Assembly: GCF_902713425.1 (NCBI RefSeq) | Contig: NC_081198.1 | Span: forward strand, 22,737,188-22,801,187 | Direction of reading: 5' to 3' | DNA from: Acipenser ruthenus | Lineage: Eukaryota > Chordata > Actinopteri > Acipenseriformes > Acipenseridae | Length of the DNA: 64,000 bases | In this document: positions 27,786 to 38,944 of the stretch, piece by piece | How the letters are laid out: every line of letters starts with the position of its first letter | Position numbering within the stretch: position 1 is the stretch's first letter | Notes under the pieces: model-generated | Seen by the model: only the letters and a program-made list of their open reading frames with translations | Told to the model about the DNA's origin: nothing | Databases searched by the model: none | Program-made: the position numbers and the translations under genes

Positions 27786-29168
27786 CTAACTATAGCCACT
27801 ACCAACATCTTCCAAGCATGGCCCTAGAAAAGGTGCCTCGTTCTGTTCTTTCACAGGATAATCTTCTCTTTCTGACCCTGAGGGGGAAGACACACCCTCA
27901 ACCCCAAACTCACAACACACCACCCCATCATCCTGAGTCACAATATTTTTTTCCTGATCAGTTTCCTCAAAATAATCAAATTTCCTTTTTTTTGAATTTT
28001 CCAGTTCCTTCATTTCAAAGTCCCTGCTTTCATCCTCGCTCCCCAATGAGGACTCCAAACATATTAATAAATCACTTGCAGTACTACAAGGACTGCTGGG
28101 AATTTTGCACACCTCCTGCTGCAACTCTCCACCAGCCACCGCCCTACCAGGCCCCGCCTCCGGCTTCTTACTTTCAGCTGCACCTGTTTCACCCTCAATT
28201 ACCTTCTGCCCCTCAGGACCAATCACCTTAGCATTCCCCACATTTGGATCTGACTCCACCCTATCCTCTTCCACCTCCTCACCTGATGAAGACACAACCA
28301 AATCCTCAACCAAACACCCTTTCAAAACGACTTTGTCCTTGTCCTGAACCTCTTTCCCTACATCCTCAGTAGTGCTTTTTTCCCCAACCTCACCATCTTT
28401 AACCACCGCCACACCTGCATTGTTGTAATCCTCTTTCAACATGTTAGCATATGATTTGGGGCAGTTCCTAAACAAATGAGATGTTTCACCGCACAAATTG
28501 CACTTCCTTTCATTCGTACATTCAGCATAGACATGGCCAACACCCCTACACTTTTTGCATATTATCTGTTTACAAGCCTCACGAAGGTGCCCCATTTCTC
28601 CACAGTTTCTACACAACTTTGGCTGACCCTGATAGTATACCAGCCCTCTATTTTCACCAAGCACAATAGTCTGAGGAATATGCTCCAAACCGCCATACCC
28701 CCCATAGTCTGGTCTCTGTACTACTGGAATCTTCCAGGAACAAGTCCAAATCCCCTCTGCATCCATCACTTTCACAGGTGACCCTTTAACTGTACAAAAA
28801 CGTGCTAACCAAGTAGCCACATCCTCTGCTTCCACTAGCTCATTAAACATCTTTACAAACACAGTTTTCACTCCAGTGTAACTTAACCTCTCTACATTAA
28901 ACTCACTCAACAAACCCTCATATCTCTTTTCCTCATACCTTCTCCAAAAATATTCCATGACAGAAGAACTCATCAAGCTCACATCCCACCCCCTCCCTCC
29001 TGGAAGATTAATAAGACAAAAGATATCACCAGGCTTAAGGCCCAGCTCTTTCTGTAAAACTCGCTTGGAAAAATCAGTTCTAGTGACCAATAAACCCTCA
29101 CTTTCTTTCAAACAAAACCTAGCACAATGGTGCCTCCGCACTCCTACCCTAGTAGCGGCCATCACCAC
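27786..29168 (-). CDS. LINE ORF1: zinc-knuckle protein, B4
   Basis: A complete 460-residue protein. After an N-terminal domain of about 185 residues come three knuckles: CRNCGEMGHLREAC, CKKCRGVGHVYAEC and CNLCGETSHLFRNC. An acidic, Val/Glu/Ser-rich tail follows with one KKRKF patch. It may start at MVMAATR (29168) or at the second Met two codons on. It is the most diverged ORF1 in the window and the only one besides B1 with no visible break. It is the presumed RNA-binding partner of the ORF2 11 nt downstream. Confidence 0.92.
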   Translation of the reverse strand: MVMAATRVGVRRHHCARFCLKESEGLLVTRTDFSKRVLQKELGLKPGDIFCLINLPGGRGWDVSLMSSSVMEYFWRRYEEKRYEGLLSEFNVERLSYTGVKTVFVKMFNELVEAEDVATWLARFCTVKGSPVKVMDAEGIWTCSWKIPVVQRPDYGGYGGLEHIPQTIVLGENRGLVYYQGQPKLCRNCGEMGHLREACKQIICKKCRGVGHVYAECTNERKCNLCGETSHLFRNCPKSYANMLKEDYNNAGVAVVKDGEVGEKSTTEDVGKEVQDKDKVVLKGCLVEDLVVSSSGEEVEEDRVESDPNVGNAKVIGPEGQKVIEGETGAAESKKPEAGPGRAVAGGELQQEVCKIPSSPCSTASDLLICLESSLGSEDESRDFEMKELENSKKRKFDYFEETDQEKNIVTQDDGVVCCEFGVEGVSSPSGSEREDYPVKEQNEAPFLGPCLEDVGSGYS

Positions 29169-29409
29169 AAAATTAGAAAAGAGAAAAAAACGCCACCAAA
29201 AAAAAAGATAAGCCCCCGAAGGGACTTACCCCCCAGCTTCCTTCCTCTGTCCTGTCCTACTCTCTCCTCACAGCAACCGCAAAGAACCAAACCAGAACCT
29301 GGGGGAACAAAACAAAAACAAATTATATAACACAAAAATATACAATTCTCAAATAAGTTTCCGCAACCAAATGCTATCGCTTCCAACCAAGAGATTCCCC
29401 GCACGCAGG
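29169..29409 (-). other. 5' UTR of B4
   Basis: A leader of 241 bp with a hairpin at 29207-29230 and an A-rich remainder; there is no pentamer repeat. Confidence 0.78.
29207..29230 (-). other. Conserved hairpin with UUCG loop upstream of ORF1, B4
   Basis: Minus strand GGTAAGTCCC pairs with GGGGCTTATC over 10 bp (two G-U pairs) around a TTCG tetraloop. It keeps the GGTAAG core and CTTATC partner of the B1-B3 hairpins while the top of the stem has changed. Confidence 0.72.
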
Positions 29410-29447
29410 TACTACACTTGATCTGAGCCAAGAGGCAGAGAAGCGAT
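29410..29447 (-). pseudogene. RNU2: U2 snRNA 5' stub (nt 1-38) upstream of B4
   Basis: The first 38 nt of U2 with three substitutions, including the U16C shared with the B2 and B3 stubs and a change in the first stem. It reaches four bases further than the B1-B3 stubs. Confidence 0.93.
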
Positions 29448-29703
29448 GGCGACTTGGCCCTTGCCCGGGGCCCCCCAGCCCGGACGGCACAGGGGGATTC
29501 AAAGGTGGGTGCAAAATTCCAAGCACAAGCAGACCCCCAAAAAACGGGCTGCTGCTTCCAGAGGGGAAATGTGCAATTTAAGCAGGAGAAAACAAAACAA
29601 AGCAAAAACACACACATAACACCAAAAACAAAACATAAACTGGCGGAGTGCGTCTTACAAATAGTCATGCCAAGCTGCTATGCTGTGCAAGGTGCCTTGG
29701 GTA
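29448..29703 (-). promoter_or_regulatory. U2 promoter upstream of B4
   Basis: PSE candidate at 29495-29511; SPH-like DSE motif at 29686-29703. Confidence 0.65.
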
Positions 29704-29841
29704 ACTACAACTGTGCCTCGCTGGCTGGCTGGCTTGCTAAGAAGGTCCTGGCATAGGGACATGTTCCACCACACTTGTCTGGTTAGCTGCATGCTCCCAG
29801 GAAACAAACTGCTGCTGTCTACATCATCACCACATGTGAAT

Positions 29842-29915
29842 AAAAGAAAGAAAGACAGCAAGAAAGAAAGAGAGAAAGAGAGAAAGAGAGAAAGAGAGAA
29901 AGAAAAAAAAAAGAA
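29842..29915. repeat. GAAA/GAGA microsatellite in U2 spacer
   Basis: Purine tract, mostly alternating GAGA and GAAA units. Confidence 0.95.
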
Positions 29916-30025
29916 GTAAAACGGCGGGAAAACTTGCATCAACACTGGCACTCTCCCTCCAGCAGGGGTAGACAAAATGCTCACAGGAGAGATCCAGATC
30001 TGACTTTGACCAACGTAGAGAAAGG

Positions 30026-30159
30026 TGTGCACCGTTCCCGGAGGTACTGCAATACCGGGCCGATGCGTGGAGTGGACGGAGAAAGCCCCTGTTCCATCTC
30101 CCGATTCCAAAAATCAATTTAATATATGGTCCCCTGATAGGGGACGTATCAGATATTAA
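30026..30159 (-). pseudogene. RNU2: U2 snRNA 3' fragment (nt 54-187) downstream of A2
   Basis: The last 134 nt of U2 begin at TTAATATCTGATACG directly after the A2 3' end. The 3' box is at 29999-30014, one base closer because a T is missing in the spacer. One substitution (agaaagcccc for agcaagcccc). No 5' partner fragment remains, because A3 lies upstream of A2. Confidence 0.95.
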
Positions 30160-30810
30160 TACTCTTTTATTGAGATTTTACATTTTTTACATTTACACCC
30201 ATTCGTTTTTTCATTCATTTTACATTTCTTTTAAAGATGACATTCATGCATACAGACATACATTTTGTTTTAAAAGCATTTAAAATACATTTAAAAACAC
30301 CAAGACAATTGTGCTTTGTACATGGTTAAAACAGACACAGATTAAAATCAACATGAAAAAAACCTGTGCTGTTTTAAAAGTGACTGGAAAAAAAGAACCA
30401 TCTATAAAAAAACAGTGCTTGTGAGGGCCGGGGAGTGCTCTCTAAAAAGGTTCAAAAGTGAACATAAAACTATATTACTAAAACAGGGACAGGGGAAAAG
30501 GGACAGTGTGTAAAACAGTGGGTTAAAATTCTAAAACTTTAAAACACTTAAAATGTAACTTTTAATAGTTGACGTTAAAAATCTTTTAGACACATTAAAC
30601 AAAACAAAACAAAATCAAATAAAACATTCAAAATAAATCAAATAAAAATCCATAAAACTGAAACAAAAAGACTACATAAAACCAGGGCACCGTTCAAAAA
30701 ACGGTCATGCCAGCTAAAAAGGGCGGAATGCTGGCATGACAAAATAAATAAATGGCTTAACGGTGCCCCGTAGTCCCGCTCCTAGGAGCTAGCGGTTCCA
30801 GTTTTTTCCT
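30160..30810 (-). other. 3' UTR of A2
   Basis: A 651-bp A/T-rich 3' UTR without poly(A). A nested stem-loop lies near the ORF2 stop at 30685-30768, followed towards ORF2 by the palindrome GCTCCTAGGAGC. Confidence 0.85.
30685..30768 (-). other. Nested stem-loop in lineage A 3' UTR, A2
   Basis: The outer arms gggcaccgtt (30685-30694) and aacggtgccc (30759-30768) pair over 10 bp. The inner arms gtcatgccagc (30704-30714) and gctggcatgac (30730-30740) pair over 11 bp with a 15-nt loop. It is conserved in A3, A4 and A5 and is a candidate RNA site for recognition by the element's reverse transcriptase. Confidence 0.7.
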
Positions 30811-33800
30811 TCATTCCATCTTCACGTCCTGAAGTCCGGCGATCCTCCACTCCGCGCAGGCCTTGTCCTTCCCGAGGGTCCGGATGTCCAGAATTACAAA
30901 GTCCTTGATAAGAGTTTGTGCCCTTCTGGTCGTGGTGATAGTGTCTAGCTCCTGCTTGTGATAGACACAGACGTTACGGCCCTCCCACAGGATCTGCTTG
31001 ACAACATTGATGACACGCCAAACGCACTTAGCTGTGCTGGTAGTGATTCCTCCCGCAGGCCCATAGAGCACAGTCTCAGCGGTCATCTTGGCCGTGTCAG
31101 CAAACCTGTTTAGGAAGACAGAGACAGAGAGCCAGACACTGCCAGCCACATCACACTCCCAGAAGATATGGGCTGGTGTTTCTCTCTTGCGGCACTTTGC
31201 ATAGGGGCATGTTTCTACTTGGGCTAGTCCCCTCCTGAACATGAACGCTCAAGTGGGGAGTGCACTGTGGACGGTGTTCCATGCTATATCCTTCTGGACA
31301 TTACTGAGGCAGCTGTGAGACACATTCTCCCAGATTTTTTGGCTTTGGGTGAGGGAGAAAGTAGCTACTTTTTCAATTTCCTGGGAACCGGCAAGATATT
31401 TAGTTACAGCCTTGTATTCCCAGGAGGCCAATTTTGCTTTATCTAAGCCCAATTTATATATAGTGTCCCTTAAGGTTCTATAATACAATGGGGGGTCCCA
31501 GGAGTACGGCACGGTGTTATCAATAGTGCAGAGGCCCAAGGCCCTGAGACAGGTGGCAAAATAGAAACGATTCATGTAACATACCTTCCTGTCCAGGGCC
31601 TGGATGTTCTTGATAGTTTGCGTGAGCCCCTGCACTCGGGTGAGCTGCACAACGTCCGGGACCCCCTTACCTCCCTTCTTATCGGCTTTACTCAGGGTGG
31701 CTCGCTTTACCCTCTCCATCTTGCTGCCCCAGATAAAGCGGTGGATAATGCGGTCCACCACTTTTTTGGTGGTCCTGTCTGGGGGAAAGATTTTTCCTAC
31801 ATAAGAGAGGATGGGGAACAGTATAGACTTGGTTATTAATACTCTACCCGTCATTGTTAAGGATCTTGTGCTCCATCCGCCAATCTTTTTACGGACCTGG
31901 TTAATGGCCGCCGTCCAGCTCTGGGCCCCCGAGCTATTGTTCTCGAAAATGAGGCCCAGAATCTTGATTTTGTCCTTTTTGACAGGGTACATGTCCGACA
32001 GTTCCCTATCTACCTGCCAATTTTTAGACACGTAGACTTCGCTCTTGGACTTATTAATCACTGCCCCGGTCGCCGTGCAGTACTTCTCAAGGATATTACT
32101 AATCCGAGGTACCGACGATGTGTTGGTGCAAATGAGTGACACATCGTCCATATATGCTGTTGTTTTGACCTGGACCCCGTTGGATCCAGGCAGCTGGAAA
32201 CCAGTTATATTGGTATCCCTACGAATTGCCTGCAGGAGGGGTTCAATGCACACGACATATAGCAGTGGGGATAGTGGGCAACCCTGTCTGACCCCTGACT
32301 GGATAGATATTTTACCAGTCAGGTGCCTGTTCACCAAGACTCGGGTACTAATGTTTGTATATATGGTTTTAACCCACTCCCTAAGTCCAGGAGCGAATTT
32401 CATCTGGTCCATCACTTTGTACATATATTCATGGCTTACCCTATCGAACGCCTTCTCCTGGTCAAGGTTGAACAGGCAGAGGGGATGGTTCCGTTCTCTA
32501 GAATAAGCCAGAATGTCCCTTGTTAACATTAAAATATCCGTGATGGACCTCCCTGGGACGCCACAAGCCTGGTCGGGGCCAATGACCAAAGGGAGGTGTA
32601 CTTGTAGCCGGAGCATCAGAGCTTTGGCTAGTATCTTGTAATCCACGCAAAGGAGGCTGATTGGGCGCCAATTCCGTAGATCTTTAACTTCCCCTTTCTT
32701 ATGAAGGAGAGTAATTACACTCTCCCGCATAGAAGGGCCCAACCGCTTCTCCCTGTAGACCGCTCTGTAGACCTCCGCTAAATGGACTTTTAGCGTGTCC
32801 CAAAAAAGATGGTAATACTCACCCGGGATGCCATCTGGACCTGGCGTCTTACCGGTGTTCATGGTCTTAACCGCCTGGGTGAGCTCCTCCAGCGTGAGTT
32901 CTGGGTCCTTCTCCTCCTCCTCCTCGTCCCGCACTGAGTCAGGCTCCAACTGGCTCAGGAACCACTCTATCAGGGTGTCATCTGTAGCTTTGATGTTATA
33001 CAGGTCCCTATAGAAGTTCTCTACCACTTTTTTCACTCCCTCACTATCCTCTACTATCCTCCCCCTGCTGTCGAGCATGGAGGACATCAAGTGCCGCTTC
33101 TCCCTCGTTTTCTGGAAGAAGAAGCGAGTACACTTTTCGTCTTCCTCCATTTTTTGCACTTTTGCATTGTGCATGACCTTTCGTTGTTCCTCCCTACAAA
33201 GCACTGAAAGATCTAGCTTGGTCTGGGCTATCTCGTCGCTTACAGGGAACCCCCGAAGCTGAAGCAGGCTCAGACGCTGGAGGGCAGCATTCAGGTGTTT
33301 ATATTTGGCCCTCCTTTCTTTTGCTTTCCTCTTGCCTGCTGCTATGAAATAACCCTTAGTTCTGATTTTGACCATCTCCCACCACTCTATAGGGGAGTTG
33401 AATAGGTCACGCAAAGTGGTCCACTCAACAAGCCTGCTCTTATAGGCTGCAGCTATGGAGGGGTCATCGAGTAAGGAGGTGTTTAATTTCCAGACCCCTG
33501 ACCCCATCTGGGAGGTCTGAGGGACCTGCAATGTTACCTGCAGGAGCCTATGGTCAGAGAAGAAGACGGCCTGGGTGTCTACTGCCGTCTTCGTAAGGGA
33601 GCTGGTATGCAGGACGAGATCTATACGGGAGAAGGAGGTCCCAGATGAGCTCACCCAGGTAAAGGGAGGCACCAGGTCCTTACCTGCATCACACAGGGAG
33701 AAATCAGATATTACGGAGGACAAAACTCTACTAGAGCGGTCGTTGCGTGGCCTGCTCCGGTCTACGTCCCTCAGAGCACAATTGAAGTCACCTGACACGA

Positions 33801-34254
33801 TGACGGGTATGTTCCCCAGCAGGAGTGGACGCAGCTGTGGAAAAAATTGAACTCTTTCGTTTTGGTTAGTGGGTGCGTAGACATTGACCAGTCTGAGGGG
33901 AGTGTTGTTGTATGTCACATCCACGCTCAGAATTCTACCAGGTTCTACCTCCCTGCTGCTGCGGGAGGTAATAAATGGGTTTTTAAACAGGATACCTACT
34001 CCGTCGGCTCTGGCTATGTTGGAGCCCGACCAGAAGGAGTCCCCCAGGGTCCAACTCTCCTTCAGGTCCCTATAATCAGGGCTTGACGAAATACCACACT
34101 CCTGCAGAAAGATGAGATCTGCTTTCAAGTTAGCTAGATAGTTTAGTACATCAAATCTTTTTTGTGTCTCCCTGATGCTCCTGACATTAACAGACACACA
34201 TATCAGGGCCATCAGGGTAGCTAACAAGAAAAGGAGTCGCTGCGTCCACCCCAT
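30811..34254 (-). pseudogene. LINE ORF2 with one nonsense codon, A2
   Basis: Open from MGWTQRLL at 34254 for 1001 residues, then a stop at 31249-31251 where A3, A4 and A5 have Arg1002 (CGA to TGA, a CpG transition). The frame continues unbroken to 30811 (MFRRGLAQVETC onward, 143 residues). The endonuclease (N23, E52, D156/N158) and reverse transcriptase with YMDD at 701-704 (32143-32154) are before the stop; the C-terminal CCHC motif is after it. It starts 5 nt after the ORF1 stop. Confidence 0.95.
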
Positions 34255-34259
34255 AGCGA

Positions 34260-35161
34260 CTATGATTGGGAGGTCGGGACACTCTTCCTACTCTTAGCTC
34301 TACGCTTGCTTCGAGGGGGCTTGGGCTTATTTGCAACTCCCATCACCCCTGAGAAGGTACTCACTGCTGCCTCGTCCAAGAAGGCACCGTCATTGTATGC
34401 ACAGTACGTGGAATTGTTTGGGCTATTCAACTCCCCACAAGGTAAGTCTGGTGGAACTTGCTCAGGGCCCCTCGGAACGTGTGGGTCAGCTTTGTCCTGG
34501 GGGGGTTATGACAGACAGCATTCTTTGGCTGTTACCGTCTGTTGAATTGGAGCTGTTAGCAGACTTCTGGCTTACCGCGTCCAGGGGTATTCCCATGTCC
34601 TCCAGTGCTGTATCTAGGAGGACCTCTAGGGGGCCCCTGGTTTTGCCCATACAAGGGAGGGGGTCAAGGATGCTTTGAAGGGAGGCCCTTCGCTTGAAGA
34701 GGGTCATTGCTACCGAGGTACTGCTGGTCAGGGAAGGTGTTGACCCCGACCTCTCCCTCGGTGCATTAGTGAACACCTCTTCTGCGAGGTGTGCTAGGGT
34801 TTGTGCCAATGACTGGGAAGGCTGGCTGGGGATGCCCTGGCTGGCTGCTACCTGCCCACTAGGCGGCAGTGTAGCCGTCCCTCTCGCCTCCGTCTCTGCC
34901 TGCGAGGACAAGACTGGGGACTTTGTGTGGACATTAGCTGGTTTTGGATCTATGGGGGCCACCTGCAACTTGCTGTCTTTGATCTTGATCTTCTTTCTTT
35001 TCCCCCCCTCGTCTCTACCCTTTCTTTTCCCCACCCTCTGCTGGTTCTTCACTCCCTTCCCCTCCTTCTCACTCTCACTTTCACTGTCGCTTTCGCTTTC
35101 CTCCCCCACGGACTCAATCCTTATGGCATCATAACGAGAGCCGAGGGGGAGTGCTGGCGCT
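34260..35161 (-). pseudogene. LINE ORF1 C-terminal part, A2
   Basis: The C-terminal third of lineage A ORF1, separated from its N-terminal part by the LTR insertion. It holds the Ser/Glu-rich acidic stretch, the KKIKIK basic patch and a Pro/Ser-rich end. A G run near 34499-34505 is 7 long here and 9 in A4 and A5, which breaks the frame before the normal C-terminus. Confidence 0.85.
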
Positions 35162-37898
35162 TGTCACGGCTGACCCCGAACCAGTTATTATGTGTAGTAA
35201 GAAATTGGATTCCTTTGCATGGAGAATTTCAGTGGCTAGAGTTCACGGCTCCTCGATTGATTCAGATTCAGTTGTATTAAGTCTGCCCACTAATAATGTA
35301 GAGCAAAATAGGTATTGTGGTGTTTGCAGAGCCGACCCGAGCTGAACCCAAGACAGAAGTGGAGTCCTGCTGGGAACGAGCTGAAACATTGGACATGGAC
35401 TAGATGATTTAAAAATGAAATGTATTAATGAGATGATATGTGCTGTAACCATTTGTAATGTTTGAATAATCTTTAGTCTGTAACAAATACTGTAAAGTAC
35501 TCTCTCTGTAAGACCGTATAACAGAATCTGGTACAACTTGATACACTGGCCGGCCTTGAGCAGTCTCTTATTAAAATTGGCACGATTCCCAGAATTTAGT
35601 GCTGAAATCTCTGTTAAGACTTTTCAGCTTGACTACAGAATAATGCTGTACTAATAGATGTATGTTAATATGCTTGTTTTAAATGGTATAGATTGCTGTG
35701 GTAACATATAATCATAGGTAGTGATAATTATTGTTAGTATGAAATACTATGAACAATTTTTATGTATAAGATCATATGATTCACTTTGCTTAATATGATA
35801 GCATACCTGAAGCTGTTTTCTATCAAGATGAGCATAGTTAAAAACGGAGTCCTAATTCAATGAAAAGAATTACTGTGTGCTTACATTCAAGAATTATAAC
35901 TTCTGAATATAAAGGGAAAAGGAGTTAGGAGTATTCTTAAGGGAAAGAAAAAAACAGAAAAGGATTAAAAGACCTCGCTTTGAGTAGGTTTCTGTTTGTA
36001 ATTCAGTTTTAAAATAAGTAGGTGAGTAAGAACAACCTAGAGTAAAAGCAGACTATAACTTAAGACAAATAAGCATTGTCAGAAGATACACCACAAATAG
36101 AGAGCAGAAAAATTGAATAAAATCCTATTGTAATATTGCGGATATACTGCTGCTAGCAGAAAGTAATAAGGTTAGCAGCCATACGCTATAAGAAGTAATG
36201 TACTAGTTTGACTCTGAAGTTAAAAGACGCAGCATAGAAAGATGTTGTGTTTAAAATACAAAATAAAAGGATTGAATAAATAATGAAGAATAAAAGCAGG
36301 AGATAGGTTTTAGGAGAGTAAACTCTATGTGACCTGTCTTCTTGAGCTCTCTATCAGCCTGCCCTTGGAGAAATTAATATTAGCTGCTGGAAGGCCTCTT
36401 TGGTGGGAAGAAGCCGGAATTTTTTTATCAGAAGGCTTATAGTATCAGGCCGGACTGCAAAAATAGGGAGTTAGAACGGATGGTCTTAGCACCTAAGATA
36501 GTTAGTTGCCGGGCGGAACAAGCACGTAAGATACAGGTGTAAGGAAAGTTCTAGGGAACATTAATCACTATTAAACTTGGCAAGAAAAGAGGTGTCTTCA
36601 GCAAGCTGGTTTTAGCCAGTATGTGTATAGCTGAAACATACAGGGTCATCTGAGTGTCAATTAAGTTCAAGCTACCAGGGGCCCATAGGAGAAAACATTA
36701 CAGCTTTACAGCTCAGTAAAATAGTTAGGTTTTCCATAAGGAGAAAACTCTACATTAAAAAGATATAAGATGGAAGTTCCCTATAATACCTGCTAAACAC
36801 ACACCTGTAAGGAAAGAAGGAAATTAATTTGAGAGTGAGATGACATGAGGGAATATATTTTTGAAAGCCAAGTTCATGTAATCAATTATAATCATTATAA
36901 CTATAACTGCTATATTATGATATAACTATTGGTGTTACATATATTCAAACACCACTCTTTTTATAATGCACCCATATTAAGTAGTGAATCAAGTTTGCAG
37001 GGATTTTGTGAACTCTGCTTCACCTAACTTTTCAGATGAAGGAGGGGGGCCAAGAATGAGTGGATGAGAACATGGGCTAGTGTTGATTTGTTGGCATATG
37101 ACTTTAATTGAGTCTGAGGAGTTGGTTGAATTCTTTAGAGATTACTGTTTGCCAAGAGATAAGGAGTGTCCATATAGATTGATGACTGGATCTAATTGGG
37201 GCTTCCCATTGCTTTCAATGGGACGAAAATTGTATAAAAACCCTGGGCCGATCACACTGAGACCACCACACTCAAGCTTGGCAGAGCCACGTGGTCCATC
37301 CTTTGCAGATCTCTACAGAACAGTCCTTCTCTTTTGTTCACGCTACTCTTCCTTATAATAGGAGGTAAGCATATTAATGGTATTATTGTATCTCGCGTTT
37401 ATTGGTTATATTGCTATGAGGTTTTGAAACAATGTTTTAGTATTAAGAGTGTTATATTGAATGTGCTAAAACATAGCAGTGGGTGCTTGTAGGCTTTGTG
37501 CTTAACCAGCCTGAGGGCTGCACTGAATACATATAATTGTATTATGTTATTGAAGTACTAAATGCTGAAGCTTGTAATCAACTTAGCATTGCTAATTATT
37601 GTTACATGTTTTCGGGTCTTGGTAGTATGCGCAAACTACTAAACCAATATTAAAGGCATTTTAATAAAACGAAGGAGCGCTGATGTTGCTCTGATTCGTA
37701 AAACTTTGAATAAATGAGTCTGAGTGATTTTCTTGATTAAATAAAAAGGTTTTAAGGACACACCGCTCGTCCAGTGCTCGAACATAAACCACTAGGAGTT
37801 TTAAACATCTCTGTCCTCCTTAACGTCTCCCCTGAGTTAAGAGTGTGTGCAGAGCGAATAATATAATAAAAGAGAACGTGAAAAGTGAAAACGTGACA
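35162..37898 (+). mobile_element. Solo-LTR-like endogenous retroviral fossil in A2 ORF1
   Basis: A 2737-bp insertion with TG...CA ends (TGTCACG/CGTGACA) flanked by a 4-bp target duplication CGCT (35158-35161 and 37899-37902). A TATA box (37233-37240) and an AATAAA signal (37663-37668) on the plus strand fit a U3-R-U5 layout with a long U3. No internal retroviral coding region is present, so it looks like a solo LTR, placed antisense to the LINE. The family is not recognised; a 4-bp duplication is typical of several ERV groups. A short DNA transposon is a weaker alternative. Confidence 0.72.
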
Positions 37899-38944
37899 CG
37901 CTGAGAGGGCCCTACTCAGGGGGGGGCGCTGCTGGGTCCGGGCTCCCTCCCTGCCTCGTGTTCTGTATCAGAGGAGCTACTGGAGGAGCTAGTGGAGTAG
38001 CTGTTGTACTCTCTCTCTGGGCTGGGGGAAGGGGTCCTCGTAAAACGGGACATGTCTCGGGGGCGGGGGGGTGAGGGGGGTGCTGGTGATGATGGTGGTG
38101 CTGGAGTCTGGGTTTTGGATACTGTTGGTGGTGATGTGGACTGATCTTTGTTACTTGCTCCCTCTTCCTGCTCAGGCCTAGGCTTGTTCGTATTTGCCTT
38201 GCTGGCTCTGGCCATGTTGGCATAGGAAGAGGGGCAGTCCTTAAACAGGTGCCCCTTCTTTCCACACAAATTGCACTGCCTCTCTTCTCTGCAGTGGCTG
38301 GTCTCGTGGGGGGCGCCGCAGTTCCTGCACTTGACTACAGTACATGCGGCCGCCAGGTGTCCTAATTCCCCACATTTCCTGCAGAGTTTTGGCATCCCAT
38401 TATAGAATACCAGCCCTCTGTTGGGCCCTAACACTATGGAGTTTGGAATGTGGCGGACGCCTCCAATGCCCGATGGATCAACATTGAGGCGTACCAGCCA
38501 CTTTCTGGCTCCTGTCCAAACCCCATCTTCGTCTGTAATTTTCCTCCCTTCTGATGACACCCTCCCATAGCGGTTAAGCCATGTTGTAATATCATAGTCG
38601 CTAACAGCCTCATTGAAAAATTGGACAGTAACAACTTTCATTTCTCTGTCTGTCAGTGCATCCACACAAAATTCTTTGTATGGAGCGAGATATTTATTCT
38701 CCCCCCAAAAGGACCACATTTCTTGTAACTTTTGGGGGTTCCTAAAACTGACCTCAAACACTTCCTTAAGCCCTGGCAATTTCACCAAACAATTCAAGTC
38801 AGAAGGGGAAAAACCCATACCCCTCTGAAGAATGGTCCGGCTGAACTCCAGTCTCGTCAGTCCTGGTTCCGTTTCATCTTGCTTGTTTCTTGTGAAGCGC
38901 ACCGCATTGTGCCTCCTGGTCTCCTGGGTTGGCCGGAACGCCAT
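37899..38944 (-). pseudogene. LINE ORF1 N-terminal part, A2
   Basis: Opens with MAFRPTQETRR at 38944 and holds the N-terminal domain and three zinc knuckles (from about residue 188), then the Pro/Ser-rich region. The frame ends at 37916 after 342 residues, because one C is missing beside the G8 run compared with A1; the LTR insertion follows 17 bp on. Broken twice over in this region, so presumably non-functional. Confidence 0.88.

Larger units (their letters stand above)
24062..29409 (-). mobile_element. U2-targeted LINE, lineage B4
   Basis: A full-length 5.35-kb Keno-like LINE in the branch-point recognition sequence of U2. Its 5' flank keeps nt 1-38 and its 3' flank starts at nt 38, so nothing is lost and at most one base is duplicated. 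ORF1 is open; ORF2 has a late frameshift. It lacks the GGTAA repeat of B1-B3. Base composition is more AT-rich than in the other copies. The upstream stub has gathered several changes, which suggests an older insertion. Confidence 0.94.

Noticed and set aside
35162-37898. A host gene with its own promoter inside the insertion (TATA box and a 92-codon ORF)
   Set aside because: The short ORF has no recognisable domain. The ends, 4-bp duplication, TATA and AATAAA fit an LTR.
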